Assembly: GCF_938015485.1 (NCBI RefSeq)
Contig: NZ_CALLVU010000167.1
Location: forward strand, 1 to 9,338
Origin: an uncultured Lachnoanaerobaculum sp.
Lineage (GTDB): Bacteria > Bacillota > Clostridia > Lachnospirales > Lachnospiraceae
Reading direction: 5' to 3'
DNA length: 9,338 nt
The notes under the pieces were generated by a model. The model had not been told where the DNA came from. It searched no databases and worked only from the letters and a program-made list of their open reading frames with translations. Below are positions 1-6,154 of this stretch, one piece after another. Position numbers and translations under genes: made by a program. Numbering within the stretch: the first letter of the stretch is position 1; every line of letters begins with the position of its first letter.

Positions 1-215
1 CGGAGATAGATGGGTGCCTTGTCAAAATTTACGATAAGGAGAGAACCATCTGTGACCTGCTTCTGCACAAAAACAAGGTAGATGCAGAGGTATTTGCCAC
101 AGCAATTCAGCGCTATCTGCAAGATCCGGAGAAATTCCCGGCACGACTGTTCAAGTATGCAAAGCAGCTCCGTGTGGAGAGAAAGGTGAGGGAAATACTG
201 GGGGTATGGCTATAA
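1..215 (+). CDS. AbiEi-family antitoxin, C-terminal part (5' end outside window)
   Basis: The window opens inside a reading frame (codons from base 3) that ends at TAA 213-215 and encodes about 70 residues. The segment with VKIYDKERTICDLL, followed by KVDAEVF and then FKYAKQLRVERKVREILGVWL-like sequence, resembles the C-terminal half of AbiEi-family (type IV toxin-antitoxin, abortive infection) antitoxins. In that family a winged-helix N-terminus binds DNA, and the protein counteracts the AbiEii nucleotidyltransferase toxin. Only the C-terminus is present, so the DNA-binding part cannot be checked. AbiEii is normally encoded immediately downstream, but no such frame follows: after the stop there is non-coding DNA up to the methylase gene at 601. 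The gene may be an orphan antitoxin or a reused regulator. The family call rests on motif recollection, not a search. Confidence 0.72.
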   Translation, partial: EIDGCLVKIYDKERTICDLLLHKNKVDAEVFATAIQRYLQDPEKFPARLFKYAKQLRVERKVREILGVWL

Positions 216-224
216 GCTATTGTA
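209..224 (+). repeat. Direct repeat copy 1 (GCTATAAGCTATTGTA)
   Basis: This 16-base sequence overlaps the stop codon of the AbiEi-family gene. It matches the 17-base copy at 567-583 except for one missing G. The two copies bracket the non-coding stretch upstream of the R-M operon. Confidence 0.5.
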
Positions 225-555
225 GCTGTTAGCTGTAGTTGGCTCAGAAAGCGGTAAAGATACTGGCAAAGTATGGAAAGGCCTAAATAGAGTATGTTTA
301 ACCCTATCTTGAGTGAGTATTATTCTTCTAGAAAAGAGAAGAGATGGTTCCAAGTGCTTGAAGTTATGTTATGATTAAGTAAACAAAGTGGGCGTGAGGG
401 TTGCAGCGATCGTGTGGTAAACTAACAGCTGGCCGAAAGAATACTGTGAACAAGATTGAAGGGCAGTATGAAGGGTATGCATTTTGTTTAGGAATAAGTA
501 GCAGGAGTTGAGGTTACGGTTTTATACCAGCTTGGAGTGATTAAACATATGAGCT

Positions 556-585
556 TTGTCACGACTGCTATAAGGCTATTGTAAT
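556..585 (+). promoter_or_regulatory. Candidate promoter of the R-M operon
   Basis: Two overlapping options are visible. One is TTGTCA (556-561), an 18-base spacer and TGTAAT (580-585). The other is an extended -10, TGCTATAAG (566-574), that needs no good -35. The first would start transcription within or after the ribosome site (GAAGGAG, 587-593), so the extended -10 gives the more sensible short leader. No controller-protein box or controller gene is visible. Confidence 0.35.
567..583 (+). repeat. Direct repeat copy 2 (GCTATAAGGCTATTGTA)
   Basis: This 17-base sequence lies just upstream of the methylase ribosome site and overlaps the candidate -10 element. It is the best-formed of three related copies. 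Copy 1 differs by one base deletion. Copy 3, at the stop codon of the second methylase, differs at two positions and by one deletion. Confidence 0.5.
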
Positions 586-600
586 TGAAGGAGAAGAAGA

Positions 601-1443
601 ATGCCCAGGAATATATTGCTTAGTCCTGTTTTGAAGTGGGTTGGAGGAAAAAGACAGCTTTTAGATGAAATAATTCCTAGAATCAGCAGAAAATATTCGA
701 ATTATATTGAACCGTTTCTTGGAGGTGGAGCGGTTTTATTTGAACTTCAGCCGAAGAAGGCTATTGTCAATGATTATAATTCTGAATTGATAAATGTATA
801 TAAGGTAATAAGAGATAATCCCGGAACGCTAATTGAGCTATTGCAAGAGCATGAAATGAAAAACTCTGAAGAGTATTATTATGAAATCAGAGGATTGGAT
901 CGTACTTCTGAGTTCAAGGAAATCAGAGGTGTTGAAAAAGCGGCAAGGATTTTGTATCTTAATAAAACTTGCTATAACGGACTATATCGGGTGAATTCCG
1001 CAGGGCAGTTTAATTCCCCGTATGGCAGATATAAAAAACCAAATATTGTAAACGCTACCGTAATTAAGGCGATGTCGAAGTATTTTAACGAGTCGGAAAT
1101 AGAGTTTCTTAATGATGACTACAGAGTTGCGATGGCGAGAGCTAAAAAAGGTGCATTTGTCTATTTGGATCCTCCATATATGCCGATTTCTTCGTCCTCT
1201 TCATTTACAGGTTATACAGAGAGTGGATTCGGTTATGCTCAACAGGTTGAACTTAAAGAAGAGTGTGATAAACTAAGAAATAGAGAAGTTCCATTTCTTT
1301 TGTCGAACTCGGATTGTGCTGAGATAAGAGAATTGTATAGAGAATATGATATTATAACTGTACAAGCGAAACGCACGATTAACAGCAAGGCAAACAAAAG
1401 AGGAGAGATTAACGAGGTGTTAATAAGTTATGGGAAAAAATGA
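601..1443 (+). CDS. DNA adenine methylase, D12 class (DpnII/MboI/Dam-like), R-M modification subunit
   Basis: This 280-residue protein transfers a methyl group from S-adenosylmethionine to adenine N6 in DNA. Motif X is KWVGGK (12-17) and motif I, which binds the cofactor, is EPFLGGG (37-43). VNDYN (56-60) is the motif II region. The catalytic motif IV is DPPY (190-193), followed by FTGYTESGF (202-210), a hallmark of this class. Length and block order match M.DpnIIA and M.MboI, which methylate GATC, so a target that is or contains GATC is plausible but not shown. The start has a good ribosome site (GAAGGAG, 7 bases upstream). The 3' end overlaps the restriction gene by 14 bases, suggesting translational coupling. 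A solitary Dam-type regulator is unlikely given the two partners downstream. Confidence 0.93.
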   Translation: MPRNILLSPVLKWVGGKRQLLDEIIPRISRKYSNYIEPFLGGGAVLFELQPKKAIVNDYNSELINVYKVIRDNPGTLIELLQEHEMKNSEEYYYEIRGLDRTSEFKEIRGVEKAARILYLNKTCYNGLYRVNSAGQFNSPYGRYKKPNIVNATVIKAMSKYFNESEIEFLNDDYRVAMARAKKGAFVYLDPPYMPISSSSSFTGYTESGFGYAQQVELKEECDKLRNREVPFLLSNSDCAEIRELYREYDIITVQAKRTINSKANKRGEINEVLISYGKK

Positions 1444-2749
1444 TAGTATTTCTTCACAAGAAGCTTGGAGGATTTTGATTGAGAAGTTTGATATTGTGAA
1501 TGAGGTGCAAAAGAATGGGGTTTTCCATATTAAGGCGGCCGAAATAAAGAAAATCAAGGAACCCAGATTGATGTCAAAGTGGGATAGTTCGGAATCACTG
1601 CCTCAGATTCTAAGAGAGAATAAATTGAACATCCTGCCGAATAGTCGAAATTCATATATTATTGGAGATTTTCAATTATATCAAAACATCCCGGAATTAA
1701 ATGAACATGTCATACAGATGGATCGCATAGACATACCGGAGTATGAGTCGATTGATATCAATAATATAAGCTCGGAGTCTAATGCTATAAATGTCTTAAT
1801 AATATCTGGAATTCTTGATGATTTTTTGGGTGAAGATAATACTGTGGAGACATTCAATGGACGTATGGGAACGGGTACATTTGATTTCAGAGTAAATACA
1901 GAAAGAAATGTCCAAAGAAGGATCCATGTTGAAAATGCCCAGTGCGAGATTGATGGCGGATTCGAGAATGAGGAATCCGTAATTATTATGGAGGCAAAAA
2001 ACGTTATTCATCCAGATTTTCATATTAGGCAGTTGTATTATCCATATAGATTGTGGAGGTCAAGAGTTACTAAACCGATCCGATTAATTTTTTCAGTGTA
2101 TTCGAATATGATATTTAGGCTGTTTGAATATAGATTTAAGGACCTGGAGGACTACTCATCTATAGAACTTGTGAGAACAAAGAATTATTCTTTGCAAGAT
2201 ACAAGTATTAGCATTGAGGAACTGTGTGAAGTTAGGAAGCGTACAGCTATAGTAACTGATGATGATCAGGAGAGCAGTAAAGTTCCATTTATTCAAGCAA
2301 ATTCCATGGAACGAATAATATCGTTACTTGAAAATATGTATGACAATCCGATGAGCATGCCTCAAGTGACAGAATTGATGGATTTTGAGCCGAGACAATC
2401 CGATTATTATTTCAATGCGGGGAAATACCTAGGACTGTTCAAGAAGAAAAAAGAAGATGGACATCCAATAGTCCATCTGACCTCTGTCGGGAATCGAGTT
2501 TTTAAAATGAACTATAAAGAAAGACAACTTAAACTGGTAAGTCTCATTTTGGAACACGAGGTGTTTGCCAGACTCTTTGACTTTGCTATCGAGAAAGGTG
2601 ATTTGCCCAAGCAGAACGAGATACAAAATGTTATGAAGGAACTCAATGTGTGTAGTGATAACGTAGTATCTCGCAGAGCAAATTCTGTACTGGGATGGCT
2701 TAAATGGATTTTCAATTTACCCAAATTATGCGGGGAATATGAGGGATAA
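1430..2749 (+). CDS. Type II restriction endonuclease, PD-(D/E)XK fold with C-terminal winged-helix-like region
   Basis: This 439-residue protein is probably the nuclease partner of the flanking methylases. The core shows a PD-(D/E)XK arrangement: EIDGGF with D175, then hydrophobic strand VIIMEAK with E188 and K190. RQLYYPYRLWRSR (200-212) follows. The N-terminal 110 residues (with EPRLMSKWD at 44-52) and the whole layout resemble a Bacillota family annotated only as type II restriction enzyme, which I recall as carrying DUF6996/DUF6997-type domains; that attribution is from memory. Residues 291-435 look like helical, winged-helix-like DNA-binding segments (SMPQVTELMDF; RYKERQLKLV-like NYKERQLKLV at 361-370). 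It is not similar to DpnII or MboI nucleases, so its recognition site cannot be inferred from them. The gene starts inside the methylase 3' end with GAGGTG 12 bases upstream, a weak site that could keep nuclease synthesis low. Confidence 0.82.
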   Translation: MGKNDSISSQEAWRILIEKFDIVNEVQKNGVFHIKAAEIKKIKEPRLMSKWDSSESLPQILRENKLNILPNSRNSYIIGDFQLYQNIPELNEHVIQMDRIDIPEYESIDINNISSESNAINVLIISGILDDFLGEDNTVETFNGRMGTGTFDFRVNTERNVQRRIHVENAQCEIDGGFENEESVIIMEAKNVIHPDFHIRQLYYPYRLWRSRVTKPIRLIFSVYSNMIFRLFEYRFKDLEDYSSIELVRTKNYSLQDTSISIEELCEVRKRTAIVTDDDQESSKVPFIQANSMERIISLLENMYDNPMSMPQVTELMDFEPRQSDYYFNAGKYLGLFKKKKEDGHPIVHLTSVGNRVFKMNYKERQLKLVSLILEHEVFARLFDFAIEKGDLPKQNEIQNVMKELNVCSDNVVSRRANSVLGWLKWIFNLPKLCGEYEG

Positions 2750-2754
2750 TTGAT

Positions 2755-3495
2755 ATGATACAAAGGTGGGAACCGGAAGAGTTTGTTCTTCAGAAAGACT
2801 CTGTATGGAGGTTTCCAGACAGAGGGGATTGGGCTACTCACAAAGGAGATTATCGAGGAAATTGGTCACCGTATGTTCCCAGAAACTTGATTTTGAGATA
2901 TAGCAATATAGGTGATTTAATCTTAGATCCATTTGTTGGAAGCGGAACTACGTTGATCGAAGCAAAACTGTTATGTAGAGATTCTATTGGCGTTGACATC
3001 AATCCATACGCTTTACGTATAGCAAAAGAGAGGACAAGATTCATTCATGCAGGAGCAGATGGTAAAGTCTACATAAAACAAGGGAATGCAAAAGACATGT
3101 TTTTTATTCCGGAAGCCTCGATTGATCTGGCTTGCGTACATCCTCCATATGCGGACATAATTAAATACAGCGAGGATATCGAAGGGGACATTTCCCATTT
3201 GGCGATACCGGATTTCATCGATTCCATGGGGGCTGTCGCGGAAGAGTTGTATAGAGTCTTGAAGGTGAAGAAGATTTGCGCCATTCTCGTTGGTGATGTT
3301 AGAAAGAAAGGAGAGGTTGTTCCTGTTGGATTTCAAACCCTGTCGAAGTTTTTAGCTGCAGGATTTAGCTTGAAGGAGATAGTCATAAAACAACAATTTA
3401 ATTGCAAGATGACAAACAAATGGAGGAAAACAAGCAGACAGAGAAACTTTTTGCTTATGGCGCATGAGTATCTATTTATTCTGAAAAAGCCATAA
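2755..3495 (+). CDS. Second DNA methyltransferase (N6-adenine or N4-cytosine), HPPY motif
   Basis: This 246-residue amino-methyltransferase begins 5 bases after the nuclease stop, with GAGGG nine bases before the ATG. The S-adenosylmethionine site is ILDPFVGSGTT (56-66), followed by the acidic GVD strand end (79-81). The catalytic loop is HPPY (129-132) in CVHPPYADIIKYS, where most relatives have DPPY, SPPY or NPPY. The C-terminus (NFLLMAHEYLFILKK) is typical of the N6/N4 methylase superfamily. A WSPYVPRNLILRYS segment before motif I looks like motif X, so the order is X-I-IV. It is not an M.DpnIIB relative, so this is not a plain DpnII-type operon. A likely job is to modify the second strand of an asymmetric site or a second base, but the target is unknown. 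Confidence 0.85.
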   Translation: MIQRWEPEEFVLQKDSVWRFPDRGDWATHKGDYRGNWSPYVPRNLILRYSNIGDLILDPFVGSGTTLIEAKLLCRDSIGVDINPYALRIAKERTRFIHAGADGKVYIKQGNAKDMFFIPEASIDLACVHPPYADIIKYSEDIEGDISHLAIPDFIDSMGAVAEELYRVLKVKKICAILVGDVRKKGEVVPVGFQTLSKFLAAGFSLKEIVIKQQFNCKMTNKWRKTSRQRNFLLMAHEYLFILKKP

Positions 3496-3504
3496 GGGTA
3501 TGTA
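3489..3504 (+). repeat. Possible direct repeat copy 3 (GCCATAAGGGTATGTA)
   Basis: This copy overlaps the stop codon of the second methylase and the first bases of the IS3 remnant. It aligns with the 567-583 copy with two mismatches and one gap. If real, it means the R-M operon is bracketed by imperfect direct repeats. The match is weak enough that chance is possible. Confidence 0.28.
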
Positions 3505-3520
3505 GTGGTACAGTTAATTT

Positions 3521-3548
3521 TTAACACCTCTGCCTGATAGCTTATAAT
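3521..3548 (+). promoter_or_regulatory. Candidate promoter in the IS3 left end
   Basis: TTAACA (3521-3526), a 16-base spacer and a consensus TATAAT (3543-3548) precede orfA. A strong ribosome site GGAGGAG (3555-3561) lies 8 bases before its ATG. This is a good vegetative promoter match and may still transcribe the remnant. Confidence 0.5.
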
Positions 3549-3569
3549 GTAAGCGGAGGAGAAAAGCAC

Positions 3570-3850
3570 ATGACTCGAATATCAGATGAAATCAGACGAA
3601 AAGTTGTTCGTGCGCACATTCAGGACGGGCGCACGATTGCTAGCCTTGTGACTGAGTACGGAATATCCAGAGCCACCGTTTCCAACTGGGTACGCTCGTA
3701 TCGCGAAGAATGCCAAAACAATGATGAGGAGAAGTTTCAGTTGGTTACGTTAGAAGAACTTCGGCGACTCCGGCGTGAAAAAGCCAAATTGGAAAAGAAG
3801 AACAGTTTCTACAAAAAGCGATGGCATTCTTCTCGAAGGAAATCGATTAG
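3570..3850 (+). pseudogene. IS3-family transposase OrfA, frameshifted
   Basis: The N-terminal 80 residues are a clear IS3/IS150-type OrfA. A helix-turn-helix (DGRTIASLVTEYGISRATVSNWVRSY, about residues 19-44) binds the element ends. It is followed by a leucine-zipper-like coiled coil (EELRRLRREKAKLEK). At about base 3810 one base has been lost. After TTC the next frame reads (L)QKAMAFFSKEID and stops at TAG 3848-3850, the normal OrfA ending. The uncorrected frame instead runs to a 100-residue product ending at 3872 with a nonsense tail. The orfB fragment starts at the overlapping GTG 3850, as expected for the family. A short AAAAAG run (3813-3818) is present, but slippage there gives only the 11-codon tail and not OrfB, so a true frameshift is preferred over programmed frameshifting. 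Confidence 0.8.
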
Positions 3851-3956
3851 TGGCATATCGTTTCCCGGATGAGTATGAGCAGGAGTTTGGATTGAGTTGG
3901 ATTTTTAAATAGCTGGACATTTATTCTAGCGCTTGTTACAACTACCTTAGGAAGAG
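3850..3956 (+). pseudogene. IS3-family transposase OrfB, N-terminal fragment with in-frame stop
   Basis: From GTG 3850 the frame reads AYRFPDEYEQEFGLSWIFK, then a stop TAG (3910-3912), then LDIYSSACYNYLRKR in the same frame. This matches the start of IS3 OrfB, which typically reads like YRFIDEHxxEFGLRWLLKRLxIxPxAYYNYxK. The stop sits where an arginine codon is normal. The frame loses similarity near 3957, where the type III Res fragment begins, so the integrase core is entirely missing. This is a non-functional remnant too short to be called by simple gene finding. Identification is by recollection of the family's N-terminal pattern. Confidence 0.68.
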
Positions 3957-4232
3957 GTCAAGATTTATGCAAAGCTCCCGCGGGGCTTCCAAATTCCGCC
4001 CCCGGTCGGCAATTACTCGCCGGACTGGGCCATTGTATTTCGTGAGGGCAGTGTAAAGCACATCTACTTCATTGCCGAAACCAAGGGCAGTATGAGCAGC
4101 CTTGACTTGAGGGGCATTGAGGAAGCAAAGATCGACTGCGCAAAGCGGCTCTTTGAAAAGCTATCGAACGGAAGCGTGCACTATGAGCATGTGGACAGCT
4201 ATAAAAGTCTGCATGACATGATTTCGTTCTAA
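3951..4232 (+). pseudogene. Type III restriction endonuclease Res subunit, C-terminal fragment
   Basis: The frame opens after a stop at 3948 and reads EEVKIYAKLPRGFQI, then NYSPDWAIVF, HIYFIAETKGS and finally DSYKSLHDMISF with TAA at 4230. This is the end of the Res subunit of type III restriction enzymes (EcoP1I/EcoP15I type), the part that carries the nuclease domain. The catalytic PD-(D/E)XK residues are visible: Asp at codon 4023-4025, and Glu and Lys of ETK at 4077-4085. Full Res proteins are around 900 or more residues, with a helicase in front. Only about 93 remain here, with no start codon or ribosome site and no mod gene. Base composition is richer in G and C than the neighbouring R-M operon. 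It appears to be a deletion remnant joined to the IS3 fragment. Confidence 0.82.
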
Positions 4233-4261
4233 ATACGCGACTTTTGTAGTTTGGGAAAAGA

Positions 4262-4300
4262 AAACAGAACCGGCGTGTTCGATTCGCGCCGGTTCTGTTT
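4262..4300. terminator. Intrinsic terminator, 14-bp stem, usable from both strands
   Basis: AAACAGAACCGGCG (4262-4275) and CGCCGGTTCTGTTT (4287-4300) are perfect inverted repeats around an 11-base loop. Read on the minus strand the stem is followed by TCTTTTC, which suits the iron-uptake operon ending at 4323. On the + strand it is followed by CATTTT and would stop transcripts from the Res remnant. Confidence 0.85.
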
Positions 4301-4322
4301 CATTTTCCGGTTGCAATTGCAG

Positions 4323-5135
4323 TCAATCAAGATGATCAAGCTCCTTATGATGCTTTCCTATAGGAATGACCATAGGCGCATCTGAAGTAGGATCTGTAAT
4401 GACCTTACTATCAAGCCCGTATACATCTTTTATAAGTTTTTCACTAATCACATTTTCGGGTCTTCCTTCGGCATAAAGATTCCCTGATTTGAGGGCAAAT
4501 ATATAGTCTGCGTATCTTACAGAGAGATTGATATCGTGCAGAACCATAATGACGGTGGTCTTCTTAGTCCTGTTTAGCTCTCCAAGCAAATCAAGAATCT
4601 CTACCTGATATGCTATGTCAAGAAATGTCGTTGGCTCATCTAAAAATAATATATCAGTCTGCTGAGCGAGTGCGAGTGCTATCCACACCCTTTGACGCTG
4701 TCCTCCGGAAAGCTCATCTACCGCTCTGTCTCGAAGCTCGGTTACACCCATAGTCTGCATAGCTTCTTCAATAGCCTTAAAGTCTTTATCATCCAGTCCC
4801 CGAAATACCTTTCTATAAGGGAAACGGCCTCTGCTAATCAAATCATAGACGGTTATTCCCTCAGGTACCAGTGGAGATTGTGGCATAAGGCTTATTATTT
4901 TAGATATTTCTTTGGACGAATACTCGGATACAGGCTTATTGTCCAGATAAATATCTCCGCTCATGACTTTGTTTAACCTGCAAAAGGATTTTAGAAGAGT
5001 GGATTTGCCACAGCCGTTTGAGCCTATGATCACTGATATTTTTCCTTCTGGTATGGTCAGATTAAGACCCTTTATTATCGCTTTCCCGTCATAACCGGCC
5101 ACAAGATTTTTGGCTTCTAATACGTGGTTTCCCAT
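4323..5135 (-). CDS. Iron-siderophore ABC transporter ATP-binding protein (FepC/FecE/FhuC type)
   Basis: This 270-residue ATPase powers import of a ferric siderophore or related iron complex from the cytoplasmic face. It has Walker A GSNGCGKST (38-46), Q-loop Q86 in LMPQSP, signature LSGGQRQR (142-149), Walker B ILFLDEP (162-168) and the switch histidine H200 in VLHDINLS. The PEGITVYDLISRGRFPY stretch (91-107) is characteristic of the FepC/FhuC branch. Length and motif spacing are normal. It is the last gene of the minus-strand operon. Its ATG overlaps the stop of the second permease by one base (TAATG), so translation is probably coupled. The terminator at 4262-4300 follows. The substrate cannot be fixed from sequence; heme or cobalamin importers share this architecture. 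Confidence 0.95.
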   Translation of the reverse strand: MGNHVLEAKNLVAGYDGKAIIKGLNLTIPEGKISVIIGSNGCGKSTLLKSFCRLNKVMSGDIYLDNKPVSEYSSKEISKIISLMPQSPLVPEGITVYDLISRGRFPYRKVFRGLDDKDFKAIEEAMQTMGVTELRDRAVDELSGGQRQRVWIALALAQQTDILFLDEPTTFLDIAYQVEILDLLGELNRTKKTTVIMVLHDINLSVRYADYIFALKSGNLYAEGRPENVISEKLIKDVYGLDSKVITDPTSDAPMVIPIGKHHKELDHLD

Positions 5136-6154
5136 TAATTCACACCTCTTCTATTCATTCGAATAAGCAGATACAGCATATACGGTGCGCCTAAAAGCCC
5201 TGTGATAACCCCTACAGGATAGTGTACCGGAAATGCATGAAAAGCCACCAAATCTGCTCCTAAAGTAAGTGTTGTGCCAACGAGTCCCGCAGGAATAAGG
5301 CTTGATTTCCCCTTTCCGGCAAGGCTTGTGGCAATTGGTCCCGAAAGAAATGCCACAGATGCGATAGGTCCTGTGACAGAGGTTGCAAATGAAACAAGTA
5401 TAACTGCACCTATTATCATTACCGAATAGGTAAGTCTTGTATTTAGTCCAAGTGATACTGCGAAGTTGTCTCCCAGAGGAATAATCTCCATATGTCTTGT
5501 AAGTGAAACCAACGCAATAGTGATTATCCCAACGACCAAAACAAGTGCAGACACATCTTCCATCTGCACGCCATTTAAGCTTCCGCTCAGCCACTGCATG
5601 GTAGTCCCTACATCGTACTCCGCAGCTTTTGCCAGTAAATAAGATGTAACTGCTCTTAAAAGTGCTGAAATTCCTATGCCGACAAGGATCATTCTTCCAT
5701 AGGTAAAATGCCCTTTCATTACTGAAAGCTTGTAAATGATTAAAGCTGTTGCAATTCCAAATATCATCGCTAACAAGGACACTATGCTTCCCCTAAGTCC
5801 AAGCACCAGTATGAGAAAAACCGCTGCTGTGCTTGTTCCTGCGGAAATTCCAATTACATCCGGCGAAGCAAGTGGATTGTGTAACAATGTTTGAAATACA
5901 TAGCCCGCCACTCCAAAGGCAAACCCTGAAAATACAGCGGCCATCATCCTCGGAAGCCTCACATTTTCTACTGCATAAGATACTCCGTCAATCGTTTCGC
6001 CAAGTAAAACCTTGATTACATCTCTTATGGGATAGGACACACTTCCAAAGCAAAGCTCACAGGCTGATAGAATAAGGATAATGCTAAGAAGGGCAAGTAC
6101 AACAAGCCGCCATCGAAGAATCCTTTTCTTATATCCAGCATTTAGCTCTGTCAT
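5135..6154 (-). CDS. FecCD-family iron-siderophore ABC transporter permease (second)
   Basis: This 339-residue polytopic membrane protein of the FecCD/BtuC type forms half of the transport channel. It shows a first membrane helix near residues 15-35, then the family block RLPRMMAAVFSGFAFGVAGYVFQ followed by HNPLASPDVIGISAGTSTA, and near the C-terminus GPIASVAFLSGPIATSLAG, the region that contacts the ATPase. Roughly nine to ten hydrophobic segments are visible, as expected. Its start overlaps the stop of the upstream permease by 4 bases (ATGA), and its stop overlaps the ATPase start by one. It is distinct from the first permease, so the pair is probably a heterodimer like FepD/FepG or FeuB/FeuC. 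Confidence 0.94.
   Translation of the reverse strand: MTELNAGYKKRILRWRLVVLALLSIILILSACELCFGSVSYPIRDVIKVLLGETIDGVSYAVENVRLPRMMAAVFSGFAFGVAGYVFQTLLHNPLASPDVIGISAGTSTAAVFLILVLGLRGSIVSLLAMIFGIATALIIYKLSVMKGHFTYGRMILVGIGISALLRAVTSYLLAKAAEYDVGTTMQWLSGSLNGVQMEDVSALVLVVGIITIALVSLTRHMEIIPLGDNFAVSLGLNTRLTYSVMIIGAVILVSFATSVTGPIASVAFLSGPIATSLAGKGKSSLIPAGLVGTTLTLGADLVAFHAFPVHYPVGVITGLLGAPYMLYLLIRMNRRGVN

Larger units (their letters stand above)
216..600. other. Non-coding stretch between AbiEi remnant and R-M operon
   Basis: About 385 bases carry no convincing gene. All frames are interrupted by frequent stops, and no recognisable AbiEii or R-M controller fragment is seen. The left edge holds a short tandem duplication of TAGCTGT (223-229 and 230-236) within AGCT-rich DNA. 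The right edge holds the candidate promoter and ribosome site of the methylase gene. Both edges carry near-identical copies of a GCTATAAGGCTATTGTA-like sequence, listed separately. The segment may be decayed coding DNA or the scar of an insertion; the sequence does not decide which. Confidence 0.6.
3501..3956 (+). mobile_element. IS3-family insertion sequence remnant (left end, orfA, 5' part of orfB)
   Basis: The element appears to begin at TGTAGTGGTACAGTTAA (3501), where a TG-starting terminal sequence runs straight into a promoter and orfA. orfA and orfB fragments follow in the usual IS3 -1 frame relationship. The element stops abruptly near 3950-3957, where the sequence switches to a type III restriction gene fragment. 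The right end, most of orfB with its DDE catalytic residues, and the right inverted repeat are absent, so the copy cannot move by itself. The exact left boundary is inferred from position. Confidence 0.7.

Noticed and set aside
216..600. Possible AbiEii toxin remnant or non-coding RNA after the AbiEi stop
   Set aside because: No frame resembles AbiEii, and no convincing stable fold or terminator was seen. It was left as unexplained non-coding DNA.
3813..3872. Programmed -1 frameshift at AAAAAG in orfA, or the 100-residue uncorrected product
   Set aside because: Slippage there yields only the normal OrfA tail and its stop, not an OrfA-OrfB fusion. The uncorrected tail has no family similarity. 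A one-base deletion explains both.
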